The translations under genes and the position numbers were made by a program. From Kribbella italica (lineage in GTDB: Bacteria; Actinomycetota; Actinomycetes; Propionibacteriales; Kribbellaceae), in the NCBI RefSeq assembly GCF_014205135.1, contig NZ_JACHMY010000001.1, forward strand, positions 4,712,001 through 4,776,000: a stretch of 64,000 nt of DNA, given 5' to 3'. Below are positions 24,789-33,939 of this stretch, piece after piece. The notes beneath the pieces are model-generated. The model worked only from the letters and a program-made list of their open reading frames with translations, ran no database searches and had not been told where the DNA came from. Numbering within the stretch: position 1 is the first letter of the stretch; each line of letters begins with the position of its first letter.

Positions 24789-26357
24789 TCAGGATTCTTC
24801 GGTCAGGCGTGGGAAGAGCGCGTCGCCCTTGACCAGTGTGGAGCCGGCGGGGAGCTGGCCCCATGTGCCGGTGTCCTGAACGTGCTGGTCGGCCAGAGCG
24901 CCGAGCTTGGCTTCGGCGCCGAGCAGGGACCACAGCTTGGCGGCGGTCTTCGGCATCGTCGGGTGGTGCAGTACGGCGACCGCCCGCAGGACCTCGGCCG
25001 ACGTGTAGAGGATCGTCGCCAGGCGCTCGCGCTGGGCCTCGTCCTTCGCGACCTTCCACGGCTCCTGCTCGGAGACGTAGCCGTTGACCGCGCCGACCAG
25101 GTCGTTGATCGCGGCCAGCGCGTCGTGGAACGCGAGCGTGTCCATCGCCTTGTCGGCCGTCGCGACGGTCTCGGCCAGCTTGTCGGCAAGCACCTGCTCG
25201 GCCGGGCCGTGGTCGGTCGGCTCGGGCAGGACGCCGTCGAAGTACTTGCCGACCATCGCAGCGATCCGGGAGGCCAGGTTGCCCAGGCCGTTGGCCAGCT
25301 CGGAGGTGTAGACCGCGTTCAGGTGCTCCCAGGAGAACGAGCCGTCCGAGCCGAACTGGATCGTGCGCAGGAAGTAGTACCGGAACGCGTCGGAGCCGAA
25401 GTGGTCGGTGATCTCCTTCGGCGCGATCGCGGTCAGCTTCGACTTGCTCATCTTCTCGCCGCCGACCAGCAGCCAGCCGTGCGCGAAGACCTGCTTGGGC
25501 ACCGGGAGCCCGGCGGCGATCAGCATCGCCGGCCAGATCACGGCGTGGAACCGCAGGATGTCCTTGCCGACCAGGTGCACGTTCGCCGGCCACAGTTGCG
25601 CGAAGCGCTCCGGGTCCGAGCCGTAGCCCGCGGCGGTCACGTAGTTCAGCAGCGCGTCGACCCAGACGTAGAGGACGTGCTTGTCGTCCCACGGCACCGG
25701 GATGCCCCAGTCGAACGTCGACCGGGTGATCGACAGGTCCTGCAGGCCCTGCTTCACGAACGAGACCACCTCGTTGCGCGCGCTCGCCGGCGCGACGAAG
25801 TCGGGCTGCGACTCGTACAGCGCGAGCAGGCGGTCGGCGTACGCGGAGAGCCGGAAGAAGTAGTTGGTCTCCGAGACCTTCTCCAGCTCGGTGCCGTGGA
25901 TCAGGCACCGCTGGGTGCCGTCCTCGTCGGTCCGGATGTCGGTGGGAAGCTTGAACTCCTCGCAGCCGACGCAGTACAGGCCCTCGTACTCGCCCTTGTA
26001 GACGTCGCCCTGGTCGTACAGCGCCTGGACGAACTCGCGGACCCGCTCGGTGTGCCGCGGCTCGGTGGTCCGGATGAAGTCGTCGTAGTCCACGTCGACG
26101 TCGACCCAGGCCGGCTTCCAGGCCTCCTCGACCAGCTTGTCGGTCCACTCCTGGGGCGACATGCCCTGGGCCTGGGCGCTGCGCAGCACCTTCTCGCCGT
26201 GCTCGTCGGTACCGGTCAGGTACCACTTGCGCTCGCCGCGCTGGGCGTGCCAGCGGGTCAGGACGTCTCCGGCGACCGTCGTGTACGCGCTGCCGATGTG
26301 GGGAGCGGCCGTGACGTAGTAGATCGGCGTGGTGACGTAGTAGGGCTTCTCCGACAT
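24789..26357 (-). CDS. metG: Methionine--tRNA ligase, housekeeping copy
   Basis: A 522-residue MetRS. APHIGSAYT (HIGH), GTDEHGEK, YCVGCEEF (reduced zinc site), GGEKMSKSK (KMSKS) and a complete C-terminal anticodon-binding domain are present. It is the class found in the conserved actinobacterial order PMT, rsmI, metG, tatD, so it is taken as the housekeeping copy. TACGCT lies six bases before the ATG, again suggesting leaderless translation. The DUF1579-like gene ends 79 bases beyond. Confidence 0.95.
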   Translation of the reverse strand: MSEKPYYVTTPIYYVTAAPHIGSAYTTVAGDVLTRWHAQRGERKWYLTGTDEHGEKVLRSAQAQGMSPQEWTDKLVEEAWKPAWVDVDVDYDDFIRTTEPRHTERVREFVQALYDQGDVYKGEYEGLYCVGCEEFKLPTDIRTDEDGTQRCLIHGTELEKVSETNYFFRLSAYADRLLALYESQPDFVAPASARNEVVSFVKQGLQDLSITRSTFDWGIPVPWDDKHVLYVWVDALLNYVTAAGYGSDPERFAQLWPANVHLVGKDILRFHAVIWPAMLIAAGLPVPKQVFAHGWLLVGGEKMSKSKLTAIAPKEITDHFGSDAFRYYFLRTIQFGSDGSFSWEHLNAVYTSELANGLGNLASRIAAMVGKYFDGVLPEPTDHGPAEQVLADKLAETVATADKAMDTLAFHDALAAINDLVGAVNGYVSEQEPWKVAKDEAQRERLATILYTSAEVLRAVAVLHHPTMPKTAAKLWSLLGAEAKLGALADQHVQDTGTWGQLPAGSTLVKGDALFPRLTEES

Positions 26358-26389
26358 GACTCAAGCGTAGTGCGCCCGGCCAGCGTGAT

Positions 26390-27232
26390 TTACCGGGGTT
26401 CGCGGGCAGCCAGTACGGCGTCGTACACGGTCCGTTTCGGTACGCCGTACCGCTTGGCCACGTCGGAGATCGCCTGCTTGCGCGGTGTACCGGCCTCTTC
26501 GTCGGTCGCGACCTCGGCGGCCAGTTCCTCCGGCCCCAGCTGACGCGCCGACGGGTCGACGCCGGCGACCACCACCGTGATCTCCCCGCGCACCCCGTCC
26601 GCGGCCCACGCGGCCAGCTCGACGACCGGGCCCCGCTTCACCTCTTCATAGGTCTTCGTCAGCTCCCGGCACACCGCCGTACGCCGGTCCGCCCCGAACG
26701 CCTCGGCCATCGCCTCCAGCGACGCGGCCAGCCGGTGCGGCGCCTCGAAGAACACCATCGTCCGCCGCTCCTGCGCCAGCTCCGCGAGAACCTTCCCCCG
26801 CTCGCCCGCCTTCCGCGGCAGGAACCCCTCGAAGCTGAACCGGTCCACCGGCAACCCGCTCAACGCCAGCGCCGTCAGCACCGCCGACGGCCCCGGCACC
26901 GCGGTGACGTCCACCCCAGCCTCGATCGCCGCCGCCACCAGCCGGTACCCCGGATCCGACACGCTCGGCATCCCCGCGTCGGTCACCACCACGACGGTCT
27001 GCCCCTCGACCAGCGCCGCCACCAGCTCCGGCGTCCGCTCCCGCTCGTTCCCCTCGAAGAAACTCGTCACCCGGCCGCCGACCACGATCCCCAGCTCACT
27101 GGTCAACCGCCGCAACCGCCGCGTGTCCTCCGCCGCCACCACGTCCGCCGTCGACAGCACCCGAGCCAGCCGAGGCGTCGCGTCCCCCAGATCCCCGATC
27201 GGAGTCCCCGCCAAGATCAGTCGCCCAGTCAT
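26390..27232 (-). CDS. rsmI: 16S rRNA (cytidine(1402)-2'-O)-methyltransferase
   Basis: A 280-residue SAM-dependent methyltransferase of the tetrapyrrole-methylase fold. LILAGTPIGDLGDATPR, VAAEDTRRLRRL, VTDAGMPSVSDPGYRLV and VPGPSAVLTALALSGLP are the RsmI signatures. The C-terminal segment ends in a helix-turn-helix-like KQAISDVAKRYGVPKRTVY. It modifies C1402 in the ribosomal P site. Its ATG overlaps the stop of vapC (ATGA), tying rsmI expression to a toxin-antitoxin pair. Confidence 0.95.
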   Translation of the reverse strand: MTGRLILAGTPIGDLGDATPRLARVLSTADVVAAEDTRRLRRLTSELGIVVGGRVTSFFEGNERERTPELVAALVEGQTVVVVTDAGMPSVSDPGYRLVAAAIEAGVDVTAVPGPSAVLTALALSGLPVDRFSFEGFLPRKAGERGKVLAELAQERRTMVFFEAPHRLAASLEAMAEAFGADRRTAVCRELTKTYEEVKRGPVVELAAWAADGVRGEITVVVAGVDPSARQLGPEELAAEVATDEEAGTPRKQAISDVAKRYGVPKRTVYDAVLAAREPR

Positions 27233-27648
27233 GGGAGAAGGGTGAACGCCGGAACGTGACTCGGCCTCACCACGCTGAAGTGCCGGCGGTCGAGCGTCGC
27301 GATCTCATCCACTCCCAGCTGCTCCGCCAGGGTGATCACAGCAGCGTCCACCATCCCGAGCGGCAGGTCGGCATACTGACCGATCAGGTCAGCGGTGCGT
27401 TCCAGTCCGTCGAGCGTTGACGGAACGACGGTGAAGTCGCCCGCCACCAATGAACGTACGAAGGCCGCCTCCGGTTTCGCGCCACCCTGGCGCGCCAGCA
27501 GATAGCACACCTCGGTCACCACGAAAGGCGTGATGACGAGCCGTTCTTTGTTCATCCTCAGAGACGCAAACAGCTCAACGCATTGACGGTGGTTCTTGTC
27601 CGACGTGATCGCCGCGGCGACCAAAGGGCCGGTGTCGACAACGATCAC
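27229..27648 (-). CDS. vapC: PIN-domain VapC-like ribonuclease toxin
   Basis: A 139-residue PIN-domain protein. VVDTGPLVAAA gives the first acidic residue, TEVCYLLARQG the conserved Glu, LPLGMVDAAVITLAEQL the third acidic site and IATLDRRHF the fourth. VapC toxins are RNases that cut tRNA or rRNA. The upstream 79-residue gene overlaps by 4 bp and is the likely antitoxin. The downstream overlap with rsmI is unusual. Confidence 0.85.
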   Translation of the reverse strand: MIVVDTGPLVAAAITSDKNHRQCVELFASLRMNKERLVITPFVVTEVCYLLARQGGAKPEAAFVRSLVAGDFTVVPSTLDGLERTADLIGQYADLPLGMVDAAVITLAEQLGVDEIATLDRRHFSVVRPSHVPAFTLLP

Positions 27649-27884
27649 TGCCGGCCGCGGCCCATCTCCGCGCGGAGGATCTCGTCAGCGCGCTCGGAGA
27701 TGTCCGTGGCACTGCCCTCGATCGACCCGAACCAGGCTGGTGGCCATGTACCCGAACCCCGCGGATGCTCGTTGCGTGCCTCGGCCTGCAGCTTGAGCAG
27801 CCGAAGCTCTGGCAAAAGCTCCGCCGCGGCCCCGTCCGAGAGCGAGTCGATGAGAGCGTGCAGCTCTTCGCGTGGCGTACTCAT
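27645..27884 (-). CDS. vapB: Putative VapB antitoxin
   Basis: A 79-residue acidic protein. The N-terminal part, STPREELHALIDSLSDGAA, is predicted helical, and the C-terminal part ends in ISERADEILRAEMGRGRQ, as antitoxin tails often do. The call rests mainly on position: it overlaps the PIN toxin by 4 bp. TAGACT lies six bases before the ATG, so the pair likely has its own leaderless promoter. Confidence 0.65.
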   Translation of the reverse strand: MSTPREELHALIDSLSDGAAAELLPELRLLKLQAEARNEHPRGSGTWPPAWFGSIEGSATDISERADEILRAEMGRGRQ

Positions 27885-28000
27885 ACGTCGAGTCTAGAAG
27901 GTCTGACCGGCGCCGTGGGGATATCCACAGGCAGGAACCCGGACCACCCGGACGGCGGTGTGGGGAGACGGTTGACCGGGGGCTCCGTACGATGGCGGGC

Positions 28001-29665
28001 GTGACTGCCGTGATCGATGACCAGGGTGCGGGTGCCGTGCCAGCGCGGGAGACGCTCGGACGGGACGCGTTCGGGCGTGAGCTGCCGCCGGTGAAGCAGC
28101 GGCTGTACCCGCCGATGCCGCGGGACTTCGAGGGCGGCTGGATCGCGACGCTGGCGATCACGGCGTTCGCGGCGATCCTGCGGTTCTGGAACCTGGGCAA
28201 CCCGGTGAAGTTCGTCTTCGACGAGACGTACTACGCCAAGGACGCGTACTCGCTGCTCAAGTTCGGGTACGCGCGGCAGTTCATCGACAAGCCGGAGGGG
28301 ATCGCCGACAAGCAGATCCTGGCCGGCAACCTGGACGTCTTCAAGGACACCCCGAGCCTGACCGTGCACCCCGAGGTCGGCAAGTGGATGATCGCCGCCG
28401 GCGAGCACCTGTTCGGGATGAACACGTTCGGCTGGCGGTTCATGCCGGCCCTGTTCGGCACGCTGACCGTGCTGCTGGTGATCCGGACGGTCCGCCGGAT
28501 GACGCGCTCGACGCTGATCGGCGCGATCGCCGGTCTGCTGCTCGCCGTCGACGGCCTGCACTTCGTGATGTCGCGGGTCGCCCTGCTCGACATCTTCCTG
28601 GCGTTCTGGCTGGTCGCGGCGGTCTCCTGCCTGGTCGCCGACCGCGACTGGACCCGCCGGCGGCACGCCGAGTCCCTCGACGACGGCACCGGTCCCGGCG
28701 TACGCCGTGCTGTCGGCCGACTGCTGCTGCTCCGCCCGTGGCGGATCGCGGCGGGTGTCTGCTTCGGCCTCGCGCTCGGCACCAAGTGGTCGGCGGTCTG
28801 GGTGATCGCGGGCTTCGGCATCCTGGTGTTCGCCTGGGACCTCGGCGCGCGGCGGGCGCTCGGCGTACGGCACGCGTTCTGGCGATCGGCCGTCGTCGAC
28901 GGCATCCCGGCGTTCCTCAGCATCGTCCTGGTCGCGCTCGTCACCTACACCGCGACGTGGACCGGCTGGCTGCTGCACGACAACGCCTACGACCACGACT
29001 ACGCCTCGAAGAACCCGGCGACCGGCGTGATGAAGGTCGTGCCCGACGACTTCCGGTCGCTGATCCACTACCACCAGGAAGTGCTCGCCTTCCACACCGG
29101 CGACTACATCAAGAACGCCACTCACCCGTACTCCTCGCACCCGGCCGGCTGGATGATCGTCGCCCGCCCGATCGGCTTCGACGCGGTCAACGACATCAAG
29201 CCCGGTACCAACGGCTGCGAGGCCAAGGAGGGCACGAACTGCCTGTCGGTGATCTCCGCCGTCGGTACGCCGCTGCTCTGGTGGGGCGGCGCGCTGGCGC
29301 TGCTGGCCGCCCTGGTCCTGTGGGTCGCGCAGCGCGACTGGCGCTTCGGCGTACCGATCGTGGGCTACCTGACCTGCTGGGTGCCCTGGTTCTTCTTCGA
29401 CGACAGACCGATCTTCTTCTTCTACGCCGTGACGATGATCCCGTTCACGGTGATGGCGGTCGCCCTCGTCCTCGGCAAGGTCCTCGGCCCCGCCAAGACC
29501 GCCTTCCAGACCGCGACCCCACGACGCCTGATCGGCAGCGCGGTGGTCGGCGCCTTCGTGGTCCTGGTCGTGCTCAACTTCGCCTACATCTGGCCGATCC
29601 TCACCGACAAGGTCCTCCCGCACCCCGACTGGCTCAACCGCATGTGGTTCAAGTCCTGGATCTGA
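28001..29665 (+). CDS. pmt: Protein O-mannosyltransferase, membrane-bound
   Basis: About 554 residues with many membrane segments. FVFDETYYAKDAYSLL is the conserved catalytic Asp-Glu loop of GT39 enzymes. LTVHPEVGKWMIAAGEHLFG and YTATWTGWLLHDNAYDH are further family motifs. The enzyme moves mannose from a polyprenyl carrier onto Ser/Thr of secreted proteins. Start GTG at 28001 is preferred because TACGAT lies seven bases upstream; ATG at 27992 is the alternative. It is divergent from rsmI/vapBC, as pmt and rsmI are in mycobacteria. Confidence 0.92.
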   Translation: MTAVIDDQGAGAVPARETLGRDAFGRELPPVKQRLYPPMPRDFEGGWIATLAITAFAAILRFWNLGNPVKFVFDETYYAKDAYSLLKFGYARQFIDKPEGIADKQILAGNLDVFKDTPSLTVHPEVGKWMIAAGEHLFGMNTFGWRFMPALFGTLTVLLVIRTVRRMTRSTLIGAIAGLLLAVDGLHFVMSRVALLDIFLAFWLVAAVSCLVADRDWTRRRHAESLDDGTGPGVRRAVGRLLLLRPWRIAAGVCFGLALGTKWSAVWVIAGFGILVFAWDLGARRALGVRHAFWRSAVVDGIPAFLSIVLVALVTYTATWTGWLLHDNAYDHDYASKNPATGVMKVVPDDFRSLIHYHQEVLAFHTGDYIKNATHPYSSHPAGWMIVARPIGFDAVNDIKPGTNGCEAKEGTNCLSVISAVGTPLLWWGGALALLAALVLWVAQRDWRFGVPIVGYLTCWVPWFFFDDRPIFFFYAVTMIPFTVMAVALVLGKVLGPAKTAFQTATPRRLIGSAVVGAFVVLVVLNFAYIWPILTDKVLPHPDWLNRMWFKSWI

Positions 29666-29681
29666 GGGAAGAACTGTCGGC

Positions 29682-31115
29682 ATGCGCCGGTTGCCGTTGC
29701 TGCTCTGCCTGGTTCTGCTGGGCGCCGTCCTGCCCGGCGCGGCCCCGGCCGTCGCCGCCCCCGCGGGCGATCGCGATGTCGTGGTCCAGCTGTTCCAGTG
29801 GAACTGGACGTCGGTCGGCAAGGAGTGCCGCGACTTCCTCGGCCCGCGAGGGTACGGCGGGGTCCAGATCTCCCCACCGCAGGAACACGTAGTCCTCCCG
29901 GGCAACGGGTATCCCTGGTGGCAGGACTACCAGCCCGTCAGCTACCGGCTGGACGACACCCGCAGAGGCGACCGCGCCGCCTTCGCCGCGATGGTGTCCG
30001 CCTGTCACGCCGCCGGCGTCAAGGTCTACGTGGACGCCGTCGTCAACCACATGACCGGCGGTGGCAGCGGCGGGACGGGCAGCGCCGGGTCGGCGTACTC
30101 GCACTACGACTATCCCGGGATCTACCAGACCCAGGACTTCCACCACTGCGGCCGCAACGGCAACGACGACATCGTCAACTACAACGACCGGTACGAGGTG
30201 CAGAACTGCGAACTCGTCGACCTGGCCGACCTGGACACCGGCTCGGGCTACGTCCGCGACCGGATCGCCGGGTACCTGAACGACCTGCTCTCGGTCGGCG
30301 TCGACGGCTTCCGGCTGGACGCCTCCAAGCACATGCCGGCCGCCGACATCGCCGCGATCAAGAGCCGGCTGAGCAGGCCGGCGTACCTCTACCAAGAGGT
30401 CATCCACGGCGCCGGTGAGCCGATCACTCCGGAGGAGTACACCGGCAACGGCGACGTGCTGGAGTTCCGGTACGGCAAGGACCTGGCCAAGATCTTCAAC
30501 ACCGAGCGACTGGCCTACCTGCGGACCTTCGCCTCACCACTCGCGTCGGACCGGGCCGTCGTGTTCACCGACAACCACGACACCCAGCGCGGCTCCGGCG
30601 TGCTCACCTTCCGCGACAACGGCCGGTACGCGCTGGCGAACGCCTTCATGCTCGCCTGGACCTACGGCACGCCGAAGGTGATGTCGAGCTACGACTACGC
30701 GTCGAACGACCAGGGCCCGCCGGCGACGTCGACCGGCCGGACCACCGACACCACGTGCTTCACCGACCGCTGGCGTTGCGAGCACCGGTGGCAGGTGATC
30801 GCGAACCTGGTCGGGTTCCACAACGCCGTCCGCGGTACGACGGTCGGGAACTGGTGGGACAACGGCAACGACACGATCGCCTTCGGCCGTGGCGCCAAGG
30901 GGTACCTGATCCTCAACGACGAGACCTCGGCCGTGACCGGACGCTCGTACCAGACCTCGCTGCCGGCCGGCACCTACTGCGACGTCTTCCACGGCGACTT
31001 CGCCGGCGGGTCCTGCACCGGACGCACCTACACCGTCGACGCGGGCGGCTGGTTCACGGCCGACGTGGCCGCCCGGGACGGCCTCGCGCTGCACGTCGGC
31101 GCGAAGGTCTCCTGA
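29682..31115 (+). CDS. Secreted alpha-amylase, GH13
   Basis: A 477-residue exported enzyme with a clear signal peptide (MRRLPLLLCLVLLGAVLPG..AVAA). DAVVNHMTG, GFRLDASKHM (nucleophile Asp), YQEVI (acid/base Glu) and FTDNHDTQ (third Asp) are the four GH13 regions. FNTERLAYLRTF follows region III. The C-terminal beta domain contains a Cys pair and no starch-binding module. It hydrolyses internal alpha-1,4 links of starch or glycogen outside the cell. It begins 16 bases after pmt on the same strand and might be a substrate of that enzyme; that is speculation. Confidence 0.93.
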   Translation: MRRLPLLLCLVLLGAVLPGAAPAVAAPAGDRDVVVQLFQWNWTSVGKECRDFLGPRGYGGVQISPPQEHVVLPGNGYPWWQDYQPVSYRLDDTRRGDRAAFAAMVSACHAAGVKVYVDAVVNHMTGGGSGGTGSAGSAYSHYDYPGIYQTQDFHHCGRNGNDDIVNYNDRYEVQNCELVDLADLDTGSGYVRDRIAGYLNDLLSVGVDGFRLDASKHMPAADIAAIKSRLSRPAYLYQEVIHGAGEPITPEEYTGNGDVLEFRYGKDLAKIFNTERLAYLRTFASPLASDRAVVFTDNHDTQRGSGVLTFRDNGRYALANAFMLAWTYGTPKVMSSYDYASNDQGPPATSTGRTTDTTCFTDRWRCEHRWQVIANLVGFHNAVRGTTVGNWWDNGNDTIAFGRGAKGYLILNDETSAVTGRSYQTSLPAGTYCDVFHGDFAGGSCTGRTYTVDAGGWFTADVAARDGLALHVGAKVS

Positions 31116-31772
31116 TCAGGCGTCCGGGTTCTTCTTGTTCTTCTTCGGCTTGAAGACCTTCGCGCCGACTCCGCCGAACAGCGCCAGGCCCTTGAGTACG
31201 ACGACCGGCGCGGTCGGGTCGATCTCGCCCTGCCCGCCGGAGACCCCGTAGCCGCCCATGATCCCGAAGCCCTGGTTCCGGATCTCGACACCTTCCGGGA
31301 CGACGATGTCGATCCCGCCGAAGATCGCGAACGCGTAGACCGTCACCTCACGGCCCTCGAACACCGCGTTCGACATGTCGAGGTCGCACCCGCCGAACAT
31401 CGCCAGCACGTTGGTCCGCCGCTTCACCCGCCAGCGGCCCTTGCGCTCGCTGCCGCCGAAGATCCCGACCACCAGCTCGAAGCTGTCCTGCGAACCGGTC
31501 GGCTCCTCGATCGGCACCCGCCCGCTCGCCGGCACCTGCATCGCCGCGGCCGGCCGGAACGGCTGCCCCGGGATCGCCAGGTCGACGGTGATCGGCTCGA
31601 GCTCGCCCAGGGTGCGCGCGCTCAGCGTCTGCTCCAGCCGCTCGGCGTGCTCGTCCTGCGAAAGCCGCCCACTCATCAGCGCGTCCCGCAGCACCTCGAC
31701 GACCTGGTCGCGATCGGTGTCGGACGCCCGCAGATGCGCGTGCGGGTTCTGGCGCTCGGGCAGATTCTCCAT
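31116..31772 (-). CDS. DUF1707 / LiaF-like domain protein
   Basis: A 218-residue protein. Residues ~13-65 (LRASDTDRDQVVEVLRDAL, LSQDEHAERLEQTLSAR) are the DUF1707 SHOCT-like domain common in actinobacteria. The rest (VVGIFGGSERKG, VLAMFGGCDLDM, FAIFGGIDIVVPEGV, LALFGGVGAKV) is the repeated strand pattern of the LiaF C-terminal domain. No membrane segment is visible. The C-terminus is Lys-rich (KPKKNKKN). In firmicutes LiaF restrains an envelope-stress kinase; the role here is unknown. A 107-base gap without a gene lies upstream. Confidence 0.85.
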   Translation of the reverse strand: MENLPERQNPHAHLRASDTDRDQVVEVLRDALMSGRLSQDEHAERLEQTLSARTLGELEPITVDLAIPGQPFRPAAAMQVPASGRVPIEEPTGSQDSFELVVGIFGGSERKGRWRVKRRTNVLAMFGGCDLDMSNAVFEGREVTVYAFAIFGGIDIVVPEGVEIRNQGFGIMGGYGVSGGQGEIDPTAPVVVLKGLALFGGVGAKVFKPKKNKKNPDA

Positions 31773-31879
31773 AACCCCGAACGATATCCCGCACTCCGTC
31801 CACCCGGGAACGCGAAATTCTTCCTTCCAGGGTCGGCGGGAAGAACCCCAGGGACAGTCAGGGGAAGACCCCGACCGGC

Positions 31880-33124
31880 TCAGGCGTCGGTAGCCCGCAC
31901 ACGGAAAGCGAAGACAAGTGCGAGCAGGGTGATGACTCCGAAAGCTGCGGCCGTGCCTGGGTATCCGGCGACGCCCAGGCCGAGGCCTCCGATCGCTGCG
32001 CCGAGGAACACGCCGAGGGACATGCCGGCGGCGTTGACGCTGAGGGCGGAGCCACGGAGGTCGCCGCTTCGGCGTACGAGGAGGGTGGTGACGCAGGCGG
32101 CGACGGTGGCGTGGCTGACGCCCATCAGCGCGGTGAGGACGAGCGTGGTCGGGAGCGTCGGCGAGAAGTAGAAGGCCGTGACGCTGACCAGCGCGACGAC
32201 CACACCGGCGAGCAGCAGTTTGTCCGGGCCGAGCCACGTCCGGTCGGTCGCGAGGAAGCGGCCGGCGAACAGGTTGCCGAGGAAGAACGACGCACCGCTC
32301 AGCGACCAGACCAGCGCGAACCAGCCGGGCTCCAGCGAGAACTTCTCGTCGTAGAAGGCCGCGAGGTACGCCAGGTACCCCATGAAGGCGGCGGTCCGCA
32401 GCATCGCGACGGCCAGCAGCGGGACCGCACCGGGGATCCGCGCGAGGGCCCGGTACGTCGCCAGGTAGCTCATCCGGGCCGCGCCGTCGGCGCGCAGCGG
32501 CGCCTTGCGCCCCCAGCCCCGCCAGAAGAACGCCGCGGACAGCGCGAGCGAGATGACGGCGGCGGCGATCAGGTTGCCGCGCCAGCCCCACACGATCCCC
32601 GGTACGGCGAGCACCGGCGCCGCGAGCATCGCCATCATCGACGTCGTCGCCGACACCAGCGTCGCCGCCCGCCCGGCGGCAGCCGGCGACTTGAACCGGT
32701 CCGCCGCGGCCGCGCCGATCGACGGCCCGAGGATCGAGGTCGACGCCCCGATCAGCAGACAGAACGCGGCCAGCGCGAACACGTTGCCCACAGCACCCAA
32801 CAGCGCGGACAACCCGAGCAGCGCCAGTCCGCCGGCGGCGACCAGCTCACGCGCCAGCCGGTCGATCAGTGGCGCGAGCGCGAACCCGACCACCAGCGCG
32901 GCCAGACCACCGAGCCCCCGCAGCCCGCCGATCTCCGCCACGCTGCCGCCCGCCGTGTCGGCGATCGGCACCAGGTACATCCCGAACACGGTGAACGGAA
33001 TCAGGCTGATCGTCGAGGCCAGCAGGAACGGCCACAGGCGCCGGGCCATCCGGAGATCCCCGGGGACTTCCTCGGGGGTGGTCAGCGAAGGAGAAACAGC
33101 TGGGTTGCGGCTGTCGGTGCTCAC
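31880..33124 (-). CDS. MFS transporter, last gene of the metallophore-like operon
   Basis: A 414-residue protein with about twelve membrane segments in two six-helix halves. The family is the drug/metabolite exporter type. Its GTG at 33124 overlaps the stop of the DUF364 gene (GTGA). In staphylopine- and EDDS-type systems a dedicated MFS protein exports the metal-free chelator. The same role is inferred here from operon context. Efflux of a toxic product is the alternative. Confidence 0.8.
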   Translation of the reverse strand: MSTDSRNPAVSPSLTTPEEVPGDLRMARRLWPFLLASTISLIPFTVFGMYLVPIADTAGGSVAEIGGLRGLGGLAALVVGFALAPLIDRLARELVAAGGLALLGLSALLGAVGNVFALAAFCLLIGASTSILGPSIGAAAADRFKSPAAAGRAATLVSATTSMMAMLAAPVLAVPGIVWGWRGNLIAAAVISLALSAAFFWRGWGRKAPLRADGAARMSYLATYRALARIPGAVPLLAVAMLRTAAFMGYLAYLAAFYDEKFSLEPGWFALVWSLSGASFFLGNLFAGRFLATDRTWLGPDKLLLAGVVVALVSVTAFYFSPTLPTTLVLTALMGVSHATVAACVTTLLVRRSGDLRGSALSVNAAGMSLGVFLGAAIGGLGLGVAGYPGTAAAFGVITLLALVFAFRVRATDA

Positions 33125-33939
33125 GTGCGGGACGCTCCGTCCTGGAGGTGGTAGCGGTACAAGCTCGTCGGGCGGGAGCTGAACTGGGAAAAGGGGAACG
33201 GCTCGGCGGACACCGCGGTGACCCCGGAGCCGAGGAAGGCGCGCACCACCGCACTTCCGGTCTGAGCATAGACGGCCAGCGGCTTCGCTTGCTCACGGCA
33301 ACGGTCGACGAGGACGTCGAAACTGCCGTTGCTCAAGGTCATTCCGGTCGCGACGACCGCGTCGGCGGCGTCCAGAACCTCCGTCATGTCGCGGGAAACC
33401 GGCAGTCCGGAGGCGGTCTCGCGCAGGTTGAAGTCGCAGGGCAAACAGAGACCACCTCGTGACGTGATCGCGTCCACGAGCGGGTTCACCACGCCGATCA
33501 GCGCGACCTTCGCGCCGGGCGCGACGTCGAGCAGCCCGGCGACGGCCGCGTCGCGCGCCCGGGCCCGCACGTCCGGCGTACCGGCCGGCAGGACGATCTC
33601 CTCGGCACCGGCGGCCGTGTGGTGCGGCTCGACCGACGCCAGGTAGGCGTCCAGGGCGGCGATCCGCACCGGCAGCGGCGCATCCTCGAGCAACTCCGCC
33701 ACGGAGAGCCCGGACGCGGAGGCGCAGAACGAAGGATCGAGCTCGCCCTCCTCGAAGGCGCACGCCCCGAAGACCTCACCGACGCGCAGCAGCACGTAGT
33801 AGTTCTTGTACGTCACGTCGGCGCCCGGCAGCCGCGTCGTGTTGTGCAACCAGAACGCGCTGATCACCGGCACGGTCGACGGCACGGGCCCCCGTTCCCC
33901 GGCGAGAACAGAAGAGGTCAGAGCGGCGACAGAGGTCAT
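33121..33939 (-). CDS. DUF364 / DUF4213 protein (putative heavy-metal chelation)
   Basis: About 272 residues. The C-terminal half has the Rossmann-like core of PF04016: VALIGVVNPLVDAI, then LPVSRDMTEVLDAADAVV and ATGMTLSNGSFDVL. The N-terminal ~90 residues fit DUF4213. Pfam describes this family as putative heavy-metal chelation. ATG at 33939 overlaps the PhyH stop (TGATG). Within this operon it may catalyse a step in making the metal-binding molecule or handle the metal. No catalytic residues can be assigned. Confidence 0.75.
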   Translation of the reverse strand: MTSVAALTSSVLAGERGPVPSTVPVISAFWLHNTTRLPGADVTYKNYYVLLRVGEVFGACAFEEGELDPSFCASASGLSVAELLEDAPLPVRIAALDAYLASVEPHHTAAGAEEIVLPAGTPDVRARARDAAVAGLLDVAPGAKVALIGVVNPLVDAITSRGGLCLPCDFNLRETASGLPVSRDMTEVLDAADAVVATGMTLSNGSFDVLVDRCREQAKPLAVYAQTGSAVVRAFLGSGVTAVSAEPFPFSQFSSRPTSLYRYHLQDGASRT

